Of a stretch of DNA of 64,000 nucleotides, positions 49,792 through 60,050 are shown piece after piece. A program made the position numbers and the translations under genes. Numbering within the stretch: the stretch's first letter is position 1; every line of letters begins with the position of its first letter. The stretch is taken from the NCBI GenBank assembly GCA_018268255.1, contig JAFDWX010000003.1, positions 209,740 through 273,739 on the forward strand. The letters are read 5' to 3'. This stretch comes from Armatimonadota bacterium (lineage in GTDB: Bacteria; Armatimonadota; Fimbriimonadia; Fimbriimonadales; Fimbriimonadaceae). Below the pieces are notes generated by a model. The model was not told the DNA's origin. It worked only from the letters and a program-made list of their open reading frames with translations, and searched no databases.

Positions 49792-50259
49792 TTATAGGGT
49801 TTCGTTGGGAGGCCTATACCGAATTGCGTTTCTACTTTGCCAAAAGAGCCCAAGAATCAGTGGCCAAGAGTAGAGGAGATAGTAACCGGCTGCCTCAATC
49901 GCAATCTTTCCCATCAGATGAGGAGGAGTTAGTGACCAACTTGTCTCTCCGGGATAGATGATCGATTGCACGGATACCATCAATACACCGGCGAAGACCC
50001 AAGGCAAGAACCTCTTCATAGTTTGACTCTTTCTATTGGATATTGCGAATCCAACGCTGGTAATGATCGCCAAACTAGTGAAGAGAATCCAAGATTCTCT
50101 CATATGGTCTGCCCAAAATTGGACGATCTGCATATGCGAAGTAGGAGTGGCATGTTCCCAGTCGGGGCGTGGCCACTGGAGTCGGCAATAGACACATATT
50201 GAAAAGAACGTTGCGTAAGTCCAATCACGTATTGAAAGTCGATCACGTTGCTTCATCAA
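49792..50259 (-). CDS. Hypothetical membrane protein, 155 aa
   Basis: Hydrophobic segments at about 15-30, 55-75, 83-100 and 115-138, with IRDWTYATFFSICVYCRLQWPRPDWEHAT near the start and KIAIEAAGYYLLYSWPLILGLFWQSR near the end. No motif is recognised. It is in the module that adjoins the tRNA and reads in the tRNA direction. Confidence 0.55.
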   Translation of the reverse strand: MMKQRDRLSIRDWTYATFFSICVYCRLQWPRPDWEHATPTSHMQIVQFWADHMRESWILFTSLAIITSVGFAISNRKSQTMKRFLPWVFAGVLMVSVQSIIYPGETSWSLTPPHLMGKIAIEAAGYYLLYSWPLILGLFWQSRNAIRYRPPNETL

Positions 50260-50452
50260 TTCACTCTATCCATGGTGGTCGGCAGCACGTACTCCCTCGG
50301 CCTGCAAGTTCTCTTAAAGACGTGATTCAGACGAAAATTCTCCCCAGCCGAAGTGCTCACTTTGCGGTCCTCGCCAACTCTCACTGCAAATCAACTCCGT
50401 GTAAAAATTAGTAATATGTTCGCAGATACCAAACTGAAGCCCTAATAACCAA

Positions 50453-50824
50453 TTACAGGCTCGCTTGCGAGTAGTAATGTGTGCAACTCGTCACCTTCCC
50501 ACGTTCTAGCTTAATGTTCATCGTAATTCCTCCAGGATACAGAACATTGAGAAATCTAGCATCGTCCACAAATACGGAATATCTCTTTTGAGAGCCCAGA
50601 GAGTTATCTACGAGCCGATAGTCGCTAAACTTGTTGCGTAGGGCCATTTTTAGGCTAGCCTCGTCAAAAGATTCAGCAACTACAAGTGAGCAAAACTCGG
50701 CGGCAGAGTTTCTTGTGGCATTGTTAATGTCGTTCACGATAAGCTGCCAAACAACACCAATCGCGGTGCAAGTCCAAAATGCGTAAAGGGCTATTTTTCG
50801 TTTCGTCTCAGCAGTCATTGACAA
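50453..50824 (-). CDS. Hypothetical membrane-anchored protein, 123 aa
   Basis: An N-terminal membrane helix (about residues 10-30, IALYAFWTCTAIGVVWQLIV) is followed by a soluble domain with EFCSLVVAESFDEASLKMALRN, SDYRLVDNSLGSQKRYSVFVDDARFLNVLYPGG and a C-terminal VTSCTHYYSQASL. No known domain is seen. It is the gene closest to the tRNA 3' end. Confidence 0.55.
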   Translation of the reverse strand: MSMTAETKRKIALYAFWTCTAIGVVWQLIVNDINNATRNSAAEFCSLVVAESFDEASLKMALRNKFSDYRLVDNSLGSQKRYSVFVDDARFLNVLYPGGITMNIKLERGKVTSCTHYYSQASL

Positions 50825-50943
50825 ATACCCTAATCCGATGGTTCCAAAAACCTGGATAAATCAAAGATTTTATACCCTTTGCTGCACAAGCGGGCATCCC
50901 GGAGTGCACCTGAAAGCGAGCTGACGGGATGAAAAATGGAGTT

Positions 50944-51019
50944 TGGTGGAGATTAGGGGATTCGAACCCCTGACCTCTTCCATGCCATGGAAGCGCTCTC
51001 CCAACTGAGCTAAATCCCC
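50944..51019 (-). tRNA. tRNA-Ala(GGC)
   Basis: A complete 76-nt tRNA on the minus strand: acceptor GGGGATT pairing with AATCTCC, D-arm GCTC/GAGC, anticodon stem CTTCC/GGAAG with loop ATGGCAT (anticodon GGC, reading GCC), T-arm AGGGG TTCGAAT CCCCT, discriminator A and encoded CCA (window 50944-50946). Two degraded 3'-end copies lie downstream at 49714 and 48422, so the gene serves as an integration site. Confidence 0.97.
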
Positions 51020-51070
51020 ACTCGGAACCAGGAGTATACACGCGCGGCACCCGGCGCGGCAACCGGACCC

Positions 51071-51652
51071 TCACTCCACGGTGCGCGTGGGTAGGTCTGG
51101 ATGCAGCAACAACCTCTGACCATCCGCAGATGAGCAAAAGCGAACCCAGTAGTACGTTACAGAGCATCCGTCGTTGCTCCCTCCGACAATCAGGCGCAAT
51201 CGAAGCCGATAGATGGCGGGATCGAGGTTCGCGCCCAAATCGATGAAGACGCAGCCAGCCGCTTGCGTGGTAGTGGACCGAAATCCTTTCACGGGCTCAA
51301 GCTTTGCGTTTAGCACATCGATATCCAGGTGTGCGTAGCCATTCACCTCCGGAACAGAGGCGATCAGGAACGGAAAGCGTCCGATATCAACCATGATGTC
51401 CCGTGTCACTCCGCTCCACTGGTACTGGTAGGGCCAGTCCGCGGGCACTTTGTTCAGGCTCAGTTTGAGCCTCCCCGGTTTCGGCAGTGTAACGTTTGCC
51501 TGGTTGATGATTCCCAGCGGATGCCACAACGACTCATAGAAGAACTCGTCGCTCCAGCCTGCTTGTATCTGAGCGGTCGGGGTGCCCGGCCGCGTCGCGC
51601 TTCCAACGGTGAGCAAGCCCACGGCAACTCCCCACGCCAAGAACAATCGCAT
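51071..51652 (-). CDS. Secreted hypothetical protein, 193 aa
   Basis: A signal peptide (MRLFLAWGVAVGLLTVGSA) is followed by a beta-rich body with GWSDEFFYESLWHPLGIINQANVTL, GRLKLSLNKVPADWPYQYQWSG, and GYAHLDIDVLNAKLEPVKGFRSTTTQAAGCVFIDLGA. It resembles carbohydrate-binding or Ig-like folds, but I can name no family. It is divergent from the GH95 gene, with about 40 bp between starts. Confidence 0.6.
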   Translation of the reverse strand: MRLFLAWGVAVGLLTVGSATRPGTPTAQIQAGWSDEFFYESLWHPLGIINQANVTLPKPGRLKLSLNKVPADWPYQYQWSGVTRDIMVDIGRFPFLIASVPEVNGYAHLDIDVLNAKLEPVKGFRSTTTQAAGCVFIDLGANLDPAIYRLRLRLIVGGSNDGCSVTYYWVRFCSSADGQRLLLHPDLPTRTVE

Positions 51653-51693
51653 GTCTCCAAGTTACCGAGTTTCTGGTGGGGTAATACCGCGAT

Positions 51694-53949
51694 ATGTTTT
51701 CGCTCGTTGTTGCAGGTCTGGTCGAATCGTCAACTCCGCAGATCGATCCTGCCCACATGATCTGGTTCCGGGATCCTGCTTCGCACTTCACGCAGAGCTG
51801 CCCGATGGGTAACGGCCGGCTGGGGGCAATGGACTTTGGGGGAACCGAAAGCGAACGCATCGTCCTTAACGAATCCACGATGTGGTCCGGCTCACCCCAA
51901 GATGCCGACCGTAAGGACGCGTACAAGGTCCTTCCCAAGCTTAGGCAACTGCTCGTGGAAGGCAAGAACCAAGAAGCCCAATCGCTCCTCCAAAAGGAGT
52001 TCATCTGTGCTGGCGCTGGGTCCGGATTCGGGGGCGGAAAGGATGTCCCCTATGGCTGCTATCAGGTGTTCGGCAATCTCGAAATCGAACTCCCCAAAGG
52101 GCCGGTCGAAGGCTATCGTCGCGTGCTGGATCTCGACAAAGCCATCACGACGATCGACTATCGCCAGGGTAACGCATCGATTCGACGCGAGACTTTCGTG
52201 TCCCATCCTTCACAGGCTGTCATTTGGCGAATCACCAGCACCAAAAAGAAGAGCCTCACATTCGGAGTGAAGCTCTCTCGGCCAGAGCGAGCAAGCGTTT
52301 CGGTCGATGGAACCGATTTGGTTATGAGAGGTGCGCTTGCCAGTGGCCTGCCTGAGAAGGATGGAGTTCGGTTCGAGGGGAGGCTGCGCGCAGTCACCCC
52401 GGACGGAACGGTGACGGCAGCAAATGGCTCGATTCAAATTGCCGATGCGAGTTCAGTCACGCTGGTGTTCTCCGCAGGGACCAGCATGACGGACCCAGAT
52501 TTTGCGCGTCATGCCATGGAACGAGTCAACTCAGCCGCAACCCAGTCGTACACGAATCTCAAGAGTGCGCATATCAAAGACCATCAGCGGTTCTATCGGC
52601 GATCCAAACTGATGCTTCCGCACGGCGAGCCCAGCAAACTCCCAACGCCCGATCGACTGCTTGCGGTCGCCAAGGGAACCCCCGATCCGTCGCTCGATGC
52701 ACTTCTGTTCCACTTCGGCAGATATTTGCTGATCGGCAGTTCTCGGCCGGATAGCCCGCTCCCCGCGAATCTCCAGGGCCTCTGGGCAGAAGAGATCCAG
52801 ACTCCTTGGAATGGTGATTTTCACCTCAACATCAACATCCAGATGAACTACTGGCTGGCGGAAACCACACAGCTGCAAGATTGCGCGGTCCCCCTTTTGG
52901 AGTACATCAAGCGGTTGCCTGCAAATGGGGCCAAAACCGCCAAGGCGTACTACGGCGCCAACGGGTGGGTAGCGCATGTCATCAGCAATCCGTGGAATTT
53001 CACTTCGCCCGGTGAGGGAGCCGATTGGGGCTCGACGTGTACAGGCGGTGGTTGGCTCTGCGAGCATTTGTGGGAGCACTACGCATTCAGCAAGGATCAG
53101 AAATACCTGGCCACGGTGTATCCAGTTTTGAAAGGTGCAAGTGAGTTCTTCCTGGATATGTTGATCCGTGAGCCCAAACATGGCTGGTTGGTAACGGCGC
53201 CATCCAATTCGCCGGAGAACGGATTCAAACTCGGCGATTCCGGGTGGATCAGCACCGTGATGGGCCCGACGATCGACCAGCAGATAGTCCGCGAGCTTTT
53301 TGGAAACACCATCGAAGCCAGTCAGATTCTGGGCTTGGATGCGAATCTCCGCGCCAAGCTCCTCCGAGCAAAGAGTGAACTCGCTCCACACCAGATTGGG
53401 CCGGATGGGCGTCTCCAAGAGTGGCTGGAGCCGTACGAAGAAGCTGAGCCCCACCATCGCCATGTGTCGCACATGTATGGCCTGCATCCAAGCAACCAGA
53501 TTTCGGTCGAGAAGACGCCTGATCTCGCGGAAGCCGCCCGGAAATCGCTAGAGGCTAGGGGTGATGATGGTACCGGCTGGTCGTTGGCGTGGAAGGTCTG
53601 CTTCTGGGCGCGGCTTCACGATGGAGATCGCGCTCTCAAGCTACTCCGCATGTTCTCCCGCCCCACGGGCAAGCAAGGATACAACTACAGCAACGGCGGA
53701 GGGGTTTACACGAACCTGTTTTGCGCCCATCCTCCCTTCCAGATCGATGGAAACTTCGGAGTAAGCGCTGGTATTGCCGAAATGCTCATGCAGAGCCAAG
53801 ATGGCGATATCAAACTTCTGCCAGCCTTGCCCAAAGCGTGGAGCTCATCCGGTTCTGTAACTGGTCTGCGCGCACGCGGAAACAAACTCGTCGACATCAC
53901 GTGGAAGGACGGCAAGATTGTTCAGAAGAAGATCCGATCAGCTACCTGA
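51694..53949 (+). CDS. GH95 alpha-L-fucosidase family protein
   Basis: The 751-aa protein fits GH95 (inverting alpha-1,2-fucosidases and related alpha-galactosidases): [38 protein letters not shown] at the N-terminal domain, [32 protein letters not shown] in the catalytic barrel, [17 protein letters not shown], and [24 protein letters not shown] at the end (quoted in family blocks). A signal peptide-like start ([13 protein letters not shown]) is weak. It ends 8 bp inside the convergent M60 gene. Confidence 0.94.
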   Translation: MFSLVVAGLVESSTPQIDPAHMIWFRDPASHFTQSCPMGNGRLGAMDFGGTESERIVLNESTMWSGSPQDADRKDAYKVLPKLRQLLVEGKNQEAQSLLQKEFICAGAGSGFGGGKDVPYGCYQVFGNLEIELPKGPVEGYRRVLDLDKAITTIDYRQGNASIRRETFVSHPSQAVIWRITSTKKKSLTFGVKLSRPERASVSVDGTDLVMRGALASGLPEKDGVRFEGRLRAVTPDGTVTAANGSIQIADASSVTLVFSAGTSMTDPDFARHAMERVNSAATQSYTNLKSAHIKDHQRFYRRSKLMLPHGEPSKLPTPDRLLAVAKGTPDPSLDALLFHFGRYLLIGSSRPDSPLPANLQGLWAEEIQTPWNGDFHLNINIQMNYWLAETTQLQDCAVPLLEYIKRLPANGAKTAKAYYGANGWVAHVISNPWNFTSPGEGADWGSTCTGGGWLCEHLWEHYAFSKDQKYLATVYPVLKGASEFFLDMLIREPKHGWLVTAPSNSPENGFKLGDSGWISTVMGPTIDQQIVRELFGNTIEASQILGLDANLRAKLLRAKSELAPHQIGPDGRLQEWLEPYEEAEPHHRHVSHMYGLHPSNQISVEKTPDLAEAARKSLEARGDDGTGWSLAWKVCFWARLHDGDRALKLLRMFSRPTGKQGYNYSNGGGVYTNLFCAHPPFQIDGNFGVSAGIAEMLMQSQDGDIKLLPALPKAWSSSGSVTGLRARGNKLVDITWKDGKIVQKKIRSAT

Positions 53950-56083
53950 GCCCGGCTGGCATCCATTCCTGATATTCCGAAACGGCTGCCTCCGCTGATC
54001 GCGAACAACCCACGCCCCACATGCGGCAGTAGGGTCCCAAGTCGCGCTGGATCAGCTGAGACATGTCCTTGAGGAAGGCGTCTTTGCGCTGCTGTTCGTT
54101 ACGTGGACGGTCCGATGCGGGCTTGGCTGCCATTTTGGTGAAGAAGGTCGTAATGGGCTTGAATCCGAACTCCTTCTGGATCATGGTCCAAAACGTGAGT
54201 CCGTACCATGGGTCCAAGTTGTAGTAGGATTTGGCTCCCGGATTGGCTTTGACGGCTGCCAGGCGTGCCTCGACTTCATTCGGAGCCATCGCGCCATGAC
54301 CTCCCAGGTCGCCATTGAAATGGGCGCAGGCGAACAGAGAGTACAGGTTGTTGGTCGTCTCGCCCCATCCATCCCAAGTCCACTCGCCAAGTTGGAAGTT
54401 GTGCCCAACTTCGTGATAAAAGCCCCACATTTCTCCACCGGATTTGCCGCGAAGCACTTTGATATCGACAAACCTTTGCGCTACATCATCGTGGGTCATG
54501 ATGGGGTACCCCGAGTGCATATAACCGGCTGATATCTCTCGATCTGCCTGGTAGCGCTGGTCAGTCGAACCGACAGGCACGCCGTAGAATTGCTCGCACT
54601 GGGCAACCACTTCGTCGAAGTATTCGGCAATTGCTTTGGGATCGTCGAGGGTTTTCAACACTGAACTCGGGACGCTGATCGCACAATGGTCACCGACAAT
54701 CTCCCCCCACGGTGCCCCAGCAGACCGTTTTCTTTTCCATTCATCGTCGGTGGTGCGACACAGGAAATAGACAGGCGCCTGAACCGTTCCGCTCAGCGTG
54801 ATGTTCACTTTATCGAGTGGCTGATCGCAGCAGACATAGATCAGGCCACCGAATGGGTTAGCGGCGACGGCTTTGCCCGCCTTAAAACCGATAGCCGAGG
54901 AAATGCTCGGAAACCGCGGCCAAGTTTCATTGCCCCATAACTCGTCCGTGTGTCCTCCGATCCGCAGAACCAGCTTTTCCGAACCGGATCCAGCGACCTG
55001 AGCCGAAACGACCTCCCCCGGAGCAGCGTATCGCCCGGTGGACCACCAGTATCGAGTTCCACCACCAATCGAAACGGTAACAGACTCCCTCTTGGCGTTG
55101 GTATCGACGGAGCCGGGAAAGTCTGCCGCGGCCGGGTGCGCCGTCACCTTCTCCGGAGGAAGTTCCCTCCACATTTGATCGTAGAATGTGGCTGCAAGTT
55201 GGCCTCGATAGTCGGTCGACAGCACCGGATGCGCCAGAGTGGGTACCGAGGTGCCGGTGAGCTCAGACGCGGCTTTCTTTAGATCGATGGTGAACTGCGA
55301 CTTCTCCTGCCCGTCGGCAAGCATCGCTCGCAGGGAACAGGCCAGCGCTTGGGCTTGAGTTCGGTCTAGCTTTGCATCCGACTTGAGTTCCGCAAATGCC
55401 TTTCCAGCATGATTCTCAGATATCGCGGGAGCGATAGACATCGTGCCGTTAGAGTCGTCGAGATACCCATCGGCAAATGCCAGACCCATCGGGGCGAGCA
55501 GTTTTTGAGAGCTCAGATCGCGCCGAATCGATTTGCCCGGATTAAGTTGAAGCCAACCCCAGGGTGTGTCCATCACCAACAGGCCGCCACCCGACTTAAC
55601 AAAATCGGTCAGGCGGGCAATGCCGTTTGGTAATGCATCGACAACTCCGCTGTGAACGACGAAGCCTCCGCAAGAGAAGACCGCTTGATCGAACTCGCTT
55701 ACCGGAACATTGAGGAATTCTGGATGACCGGCTGGCGCACCACCGCCAAGGAATCCAAGCGGCTTACCCGAGCGAAGCCATTGAGTCAATCCACTGATAA
55801 GGGCGTGCTCAAGGTTCTGACTGAAAACGGCACCATGCCCAATTGCCGCTGCACGGCCTTTGCCATACTGGGCCGCAACAATTGTCGGGCTGGTGGAACC
55901 CCCGGATGATGACACCCCCAGCACGACTGCTTGCTGACCGAAAGCCATGACCCGCCCGACGGTCGCGCCTCCGACTTTTAGTTGAGAAACTGGACTCGCG
56001 GCAATCTTCTGTAGGTCCGACAAAGAAGGCGTCGGACTCGTCTGAAGCAACATTGTCAGGGTGGGCAGCAGAGCAGAGATCAT
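53942..56083 (-). CDS. M60-family metallopeptidase (mucinase-like), secreted
   Basis: The 713-aa protein has a hydrophobic N-terminus, then a domain of about 250 residues ([44 protein letters not shown]) of glutamine-amidotransferase-like fold, then an M60/enhancin-like catalytic part: [45 protein letters not shown], and HEVGHN (H557, E558, H561) followed by WGETTNN with the third zinc ligand. M60 enzymes cleave heavily O-glycosylated proteins. It faces the GH95 fucosidase, so the pair may help open glycoproteins. Confidence 0.88.
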   Translation of the reverse strand: MISALLPTLTMLLQTSPTPSLSDLQKIAASPVSQLKVGGATVGRVMAFGQQAVVLGVSSSGGSTSPTIVAAQYGKGRAAAIGHGAVFSQNLEHALISGLTQWLRSGKPLGFLGGGAPAGHPEFLNVPVSEFDQAVFSCGGFVVHSGVVDALPNGIARLTDFVKSGGGLLVMDTPWGWLQLNPGKSIRRDLSSQKLLAPMGLAFADGYLDDSNGTMSIAPAISENHAGKAFAELKSDAKLDRTQAQALACSLRAMLADGQEKSQFTIDLKKAASELTGTSVPTLAHPVLSTDYRGQLAATFYDQMWRELPPEKVTAHPAAADFPGSVDTNAKRESVTVSIGGGTRYWWSTGRYAAPGEVVSAQVAGSGSEKLVLRIGGHTDELWGNETWPRFPSISSAIGFKAGKAVAANPFGGLIYVCCDQPLDKVNITLSGTVQAPVYFLCRTTDDEWKRKRSAGAPWGEIVGDHCAISVPSSVLKTLDDPKAIAEYFDEVVAQCEQFYGVPVGSTDQRYQADREISAGYMHSGYPIMTHDDVAQRFVDIKVLRGKSGGEMWGFYHEVGHNFQLGEWTWDGWGETTNNLYSLFACAHFNGDLGGHGAMAPNEVEARLAAVKANPGAKSYYNLDPWYGLTFWTMIQKEFGFKPITTFFTKMAAKPASDRPRNEQQRKDAFLKDMSQLIQRDLGPYCRMWGVGCSRSAEAAVSEYQEWMPAGLR

Positions 56084-56187
56084 CTGGCCTCCATTATAGG
56101 TTCATTGCGAATAAACCTGTGGCTTTCCCAAGATCGCCAATTGCGGTACCTTTGTGTTCCTCGGCACAACTTCTATCAGGTCTACCC

Positions 56188-58335
56188 ATGATTGAATTCA
56201 AATCTGTTCCTTCAGCGGATACCCAACGTGGATTCCGGTTCTGGTTTCTGCTACTTGCGCTTGTCTTGATGGTGCTTTTGGGAAGGTCAGCTTCCGCCCA
56301 GGACCCGCTCGAGGACAAGCGCATGGCCCGAATCCTTGAGATAGCCGCCACCCTTCCTGATCCAAGTAAAGATGCTGTTGCCTTAACTCAAGAAGCGGCC
56401 CAGCTGTGCGGATTTGTTGTGTGGGATGAATCGAAAAACGTTGTGGCCGAGCCGGTTGGGAAGCCGCGCTATGGCTTGGGTATCACAACCGCCGAAATCA
56501 AAGCGTTCGCGTCGATGTATCGATCAGGCCATTCTGTAAAGCTTGGTGATTTTGTCGCCGGTCTGGATGTGCTGTTTCACGACGCCGGGGGGCAAGGGAA
56601 CTTGTTGCCGATGATCCAGCCTTGGCTTCAATTGGGAAGCATTCGAGAAGACCCCTCCCGACGCGCGCTTTCGGCCTTCCTCTTGGGCCTAGCCGGCAAC
56701 CACGACGAATCATCGGATGGAAACTTTACGGGTGACTCAAGCATCGATCCCATACAAGCGCTCTTTATTGCCCGAGTTGTGAGCGAAGACATGGCGATGC
56801 CGATCCGCCAACAAGCTGCAAAACTGGCACCGCAAGCCATCAGCGAGAACTTCACCCTAGCGTCTCAACCCAAGTTTGAACTCCCTGGCTGGGCCGAAGA
56901 CGCATACACAGGCACGGTGAATGCGGTTGTAGATGCGATGACGGCAGTGAAGTTTGAGAGCTTTAACAAGGCAGCCGGCAAGTTTAACGCCATGGCCTCC
57001 ATTGTCAAGTTCATCTCCACATATGTGTTTCTTGGATCAGAACTTAAGGTGGAGGAACCCGGTCAACCATTGGTTCGAACCAAAGACACGTCTCCTGGTG
57101 AAAGGCGGACCTTGGTCGCAAGATTCTTTATCGATGGCTCCAAAGTGACGGATTGGCTTAAGGACAACCGGAAGATTATTGCTCTTGCTGGCTTAGACGC
57201 GGATATGCCGAAATCTGGCCCGATTGGAGGTGTCGAGACCGGATGGGAGTTTGGTCAGAGCACCAAGTACAACTCCAAACAACTGATTCAGTACGTTGGG
57301 CAGGTCGATATTTCCAAAGTGAAAACGGACGATTCCGGCGTTGCCAAAGTCATTGTGGAGGGCAAGCCGCAACCTCAGAAACTCGACCCAAACAAGGTGC
57401 GCCCCACCATGAAAAAGGTGCAGATCAGGGTTACTCCCCAGGTCAAATCCACCGAAATCAAACAAGACTGGGTGGACGCCGTTCTTGGAGCCGCTGGTAT
57501 TCGGAACGGACCAGGAATCGGGTTCTTAACCCCTGTAATTGAGTGTCTGTATCGAATGAAGTGGGCTGGAGCCAAGGTGATGGACCTCCAGATAAAGGAT
57601 TGGGTGGCTGCCGAGGCAATTGGTCAAATCTCGATTGAGGTTGAAGGAAAAGGAACGTTCTTTTCGAAAGAACTCAATCTTGTCCAATCTATGAGCCACC
57701 GGCTGGAGATATCGGATGCTGTGATGGAGCAAAGGGGCGGAGATGTAAACAAGATGCCAGAAATCCCAGAGAGCGTTCTGGCAAAGCTTCCTCCTGAACA
57801 GAGGAAAGCATATGAGGAATCCATCAAGCAGCTGAAGCAACTGCGTTCGAAACTTTCTTTCACCATTACCAGCCCAGCTACGGTGGCCTATTTGGTCAAT
57901 GATCGGACAACGCGGTCTGGGCTAACTGGAGAGTGCATTGTGGCTTCCTTCGATGCCAGAGAGACTTGGAATGCTCAAGCCAACTATATCGAGCCAAACA
58001 AGCCTCCCAAAACATATATTCAGGTTCAGATTGATGTCGACAAAGACGCCAAGAAGGCTTCGATGGCCATAGTTGCCAACGCCTTCGGAAAGTACGAGAG
58101 CTATTTCCACGAGAGCGACAAACCCGCCGTCAATCGCAGTGAAGAAAAACTCATCGGCATTTTCGACCGGTGTGATGACTTACCCGATAACTGGGTGGTT
58201 GACCTGAAAACTACCTTGAGTACAGACGGTGACCGCGAGGACTATTACGGCGTCGGCTCTTATCCGTACAAGTTCGGAAAATTCACAGGAGTCATAAGAA
58301 TCGCATTCTCGATAACGCGTAAGATCAAGAAATGA
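56188..58335 (+). CDS. Large exported hypothetical protein, 715 aa
   Basis: I start at MIEFKSVPSADTQRGF (56188), because a membrane or signal segment (FWFLLLALVLMVLLGRSASAQ) follows. The body has an N-terminal helical part (RILEIAATLPDPSKDAVALTQEAAQLCG), repeated acidic segments, MKKVQIRVTPQVKSTEIKQDWVDAVLGAAGI, and a C-terminal beta-rich part (VAYLVNDRTTRSGLTGECIVASFDARETWNAQ). I recognise no family. It overlaps the aminotransferase-like gene by four bases (ATGA), so the two are translated together. Confidence 0.65.
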   Translation: MIEFKSVPSADTQRGFRFWFLLLALVLMVLLGRSASAQDPLEDKRMARILEIAATLPDPSKDAVALTQEAAQLCGFVVWDESKNVVAEPVGKPRYGLGITTAEIKAFASMYRSGHSVKLGDFVAGLDVLFHDAGGQGNLLPMIQPWLQLGSIREDPSRRALSAFLLGLAGNHDESSDGNFTGDSSIDPIQALFIARVVSEDMAMPIRQQAAKLAPQAISENFTLASQPKFELPGWAEDAYTGTVNAVVDAMTAVKFESFNKAAGKFNAMASIVKFISTYVFLGSELKVEEPGQPLVRTKDTSPGERRTLVARFFIDGSKVTDWLKDNRKIIALAGLDADMPKSGPIGGVETGWEFGQSTKYNSKQLIQYVGQVDISKVKTDDSGVAKVIVEGKPQPQKLDPNKVRPTMKKVQIRVTPQVKSTEIKQDWVDAVLGAAGIRNGPGIGFLTPVIECLYRMKWAGAKVMDLQIKDWVAAEAIGQISIEVEGKGTFFSKELNLVQSMSHRLEISDAVMEQRGGDVNKMPEIPESVLAKLPPEQRKAYEESIKQLKQLRSKLSFTITSPATVAYLVNDRTTRSGLTGECIVASFDARETWNAQANYIEPNKPPKTYIQVQIDVDKDAKKASMAIVANAFGKYESYFHESDKPAVNRSEEKLIGIFDRCDDLPDNWVVDLKTTLSTDGDREDYYGVGSYPYKFGKFTGVIRIAFSITRKIKK

Positions 58336-59588
58336 CAAGGCGTGACTTCCTGGCTGCTGCAGCATCCGTTGCGGCTTTTCGGGATGACACCTTGGCGCGA
58401 ATAGCCCTGATCACTAAGGAAGAGCCAGACCCGGAGGATGACCGGTTTTGGCTCGAACTCCGGGACTCGTTCTATATCGATCCCACCTTGATCGCATTGA
58501 ATAACGTCGGACTTGGGCCGCCCCCCAAGGCGGTATTGGCAGCCCAAGAAAGAGAGCATCGACGCGCGGCAAGCGATCCCAGCTATCACATATGGCGCAA
58601 GCAAGATCGGGAGCTTGACCCAGTTCGAAAGGATCTGGGGCATCTGTTGGGAGCTACAGAAGGCGAGCTTGCGCTGACCCAGAACGCAACCTACGGACTT
58701 CAAACGGTGATTCTGGGAATGTCCATGGAACGGGGAGACGAAATTCTCACCACAACCCACGATTACCCAAGAGCAATTACTGCGATTCGCCAACGGGAAC
58801 GGCGAGATGGGATTAAACCTGTGATCGTTCCCCTAACCGGGGGGCCGCCGCTTTCGGCTGAGACCATCTTAGAGCGCGTGATGGCAAAGGTCACGAGGAA
58901 GACCAAACTTGTTTGTCTATGCCACGTCACCTATCTGGTCGGGCAAATTATTCCGCTGGCTGCCATTGGTGCCGAACTTGAGAAGCTCAACATTCCCATG
59001 CTTTGCGATGGTGCCCAATCGATCGGGCTTCTCTCGGATAGTGTCGAGACGCTTAGATCTCCGATATACACAGCCTGCCTGCACAAGTGGATGATGGGTC
59101 CGATCGGCACGGGAGTCTTGGTTGTTCAGAGGCCTTGGCTCAAGCGGATCTGGCCGCTGCACCCTGCCGATGAGCAGTTCGACGACTCGATTATCAAGTT
59201 TGAGCAGATAGGGTCGCATCCTGCCGCTCCCTTCTTGGCCCTGCGAGAATCGATCGACCTCCATCACCGTTTGGGAGATCAAGGCAAATCGGGCCGACTT
59301 CAAGTTCTTCGCTCCTACCTGTGGAAGCAGATTGAAAACCTGCGAGGCATCAAAAACTGGGGCAGCTTGGATCCCAAAGTGTGTCAGCCGTTTCTTACGG
59401 TGTCTATTGCCGGAGTTTTGTCGAAGGATCTTGCCGGGTGGCTGCTTTCGAAGCACAACATCCATGTCACCACGGCGGTGATGGCAGATGTCGATGCCAT
59501 CAGAATTTCTCCCAATGTCTTCACCAAAAAGTCTGAGCTCGATGCTCTGGCTGCGGCACTCAAATACGCCGCTGAGAGCGGCATTTGA
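58332..59588 (+). CDS. Class V aminotransferase-like PLP enzyme, Tat-like signal
   Basis: The 418-aa protein belongs to the class V (isopenicillin-N-epimerase/cysteine desulfurase-like) group: LIALNNVGLGPPPKAVLAAQ, ALTQNATYGLQTVILGMSMERGDEILTTTHDYP, LVCLCHVTYLVGQIIPLAAI, MLCDGAQSIGL and the PLP lysine in CLHKWMMGPIGTGVLVV. The N-terminus (MTRRDFLAAAASVAAF) has an RRDFL Tat motif with a short hydrophobic core, so export folded is possible. It is translationally coupled to the large upstream protein; the reaction is not known. Confidence 0.85.
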   Translation: MTRRDFLAAAASVAAFRDDTLARIALITKEEPDPEDDRFWLELRDSFYIDPTLIALNNVGLGPPPKAVLAAQEREHRRAASDPSYHIWRKQDRELDPVRKDLGHLLGATEGELALTQNATYGLQTVILGMSMERGDEILTTTHDYPRAITAIRQRERRDGIKPVIVPLTGGPPLSAETILERVMAKVTRKTKLVCLCHVTYLVGQIIPLAAIGAELEKLNIPMLCDGAQSIGLLSDSVETLRSPIYTACLHKWMMGPIGTGVLVVQRPWLKRIWPLHPADEQFDDSIIKFEQIGSHPAAPFLALRESIDLHHRLGDQGKSGRLQVLRSYLWKQIENLRGIKNWGSLDPKVCQPFLTVSIAGVLSKDLAGWLLSKHNIHVTTAVMADVDAIRISPNVFTKKSELDALAAALKYAAESGI

Positions 59589-59633
59589 TCCCGTACCTTG
59601 GTAGCTGGACGCCACCGAGGTAAAAGGATCGGT

Positions 59634-60050
59634 ATGGCAAATCTCGACTGGCTGGAGGGCACGTGGATCGGAACTCACGGCGCGGATGAAGTGGAGGAGC
59701 AGTGGACTGCAGAACGATACGGCCAGCGCCACGGCTTGTTCCGGTGGTTCCGAAATGGCCAAACGCTCATTTCCGAATGGATGGTGATCGGTGACTTCGA
59801 TGGGAAAACGGAACTCAGGATTCGGCACATGCGATCCGATGGCGCATCCATCGAGGATCGGGACACCTGCACGCGATTTGCCTTGGAAAGGCTAGAAGAC
59901 GGTCGGGCGGAGTTTCGTCATTTGGGAGCACAGGGTGGCTCGCTGCTTATTTACGAACGCAAGGACAAGGCCATGACGGTGTGGTTCGAGTCAGAATCTG
60001 GAGCCGTTCCCGTGGAGGGTCAGTTTAAATTTCAATTGCGAGAACCTTGA
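59634..60050 (+). CDS. DUF6265-like protein
   Basis: The 138-aa protein (MANLDWLEGTWIGTHGADEVEEQWTAERYGQRHGLFRWFRNGQTLISEWMVI, blocks at residues 4-50) shows the W(L)EGTW....EEQW pattern with a lipocalin-like beta barrel, as in the DUF6265 family of small soluble proteins, whose role is unknown. The ATG at 59634 is used; 59598 is an alternative. It ends 26 bp inside the convergent kinase gene. Confidence 0.75.
   Translation: MANLDWLEGTWIGTHGADEVEEQWTAERYGQRHGLFRWFRNGQTLISEWMVIGDFDGKTELRIRHMRSDGASIEDRDTCTRFALERLEDGRAEFRHLGAQGGSLLIYERKDKAMTVWFESESGAVPVEGQFKFQLREP

Noticed and set aside
45300-51020. A prophage or transposon in the accessory zone
   Set aside because: No integrase, transposase, capsid or replication gene is recognisable; only tRNA-fragment boundaries point to mobility.
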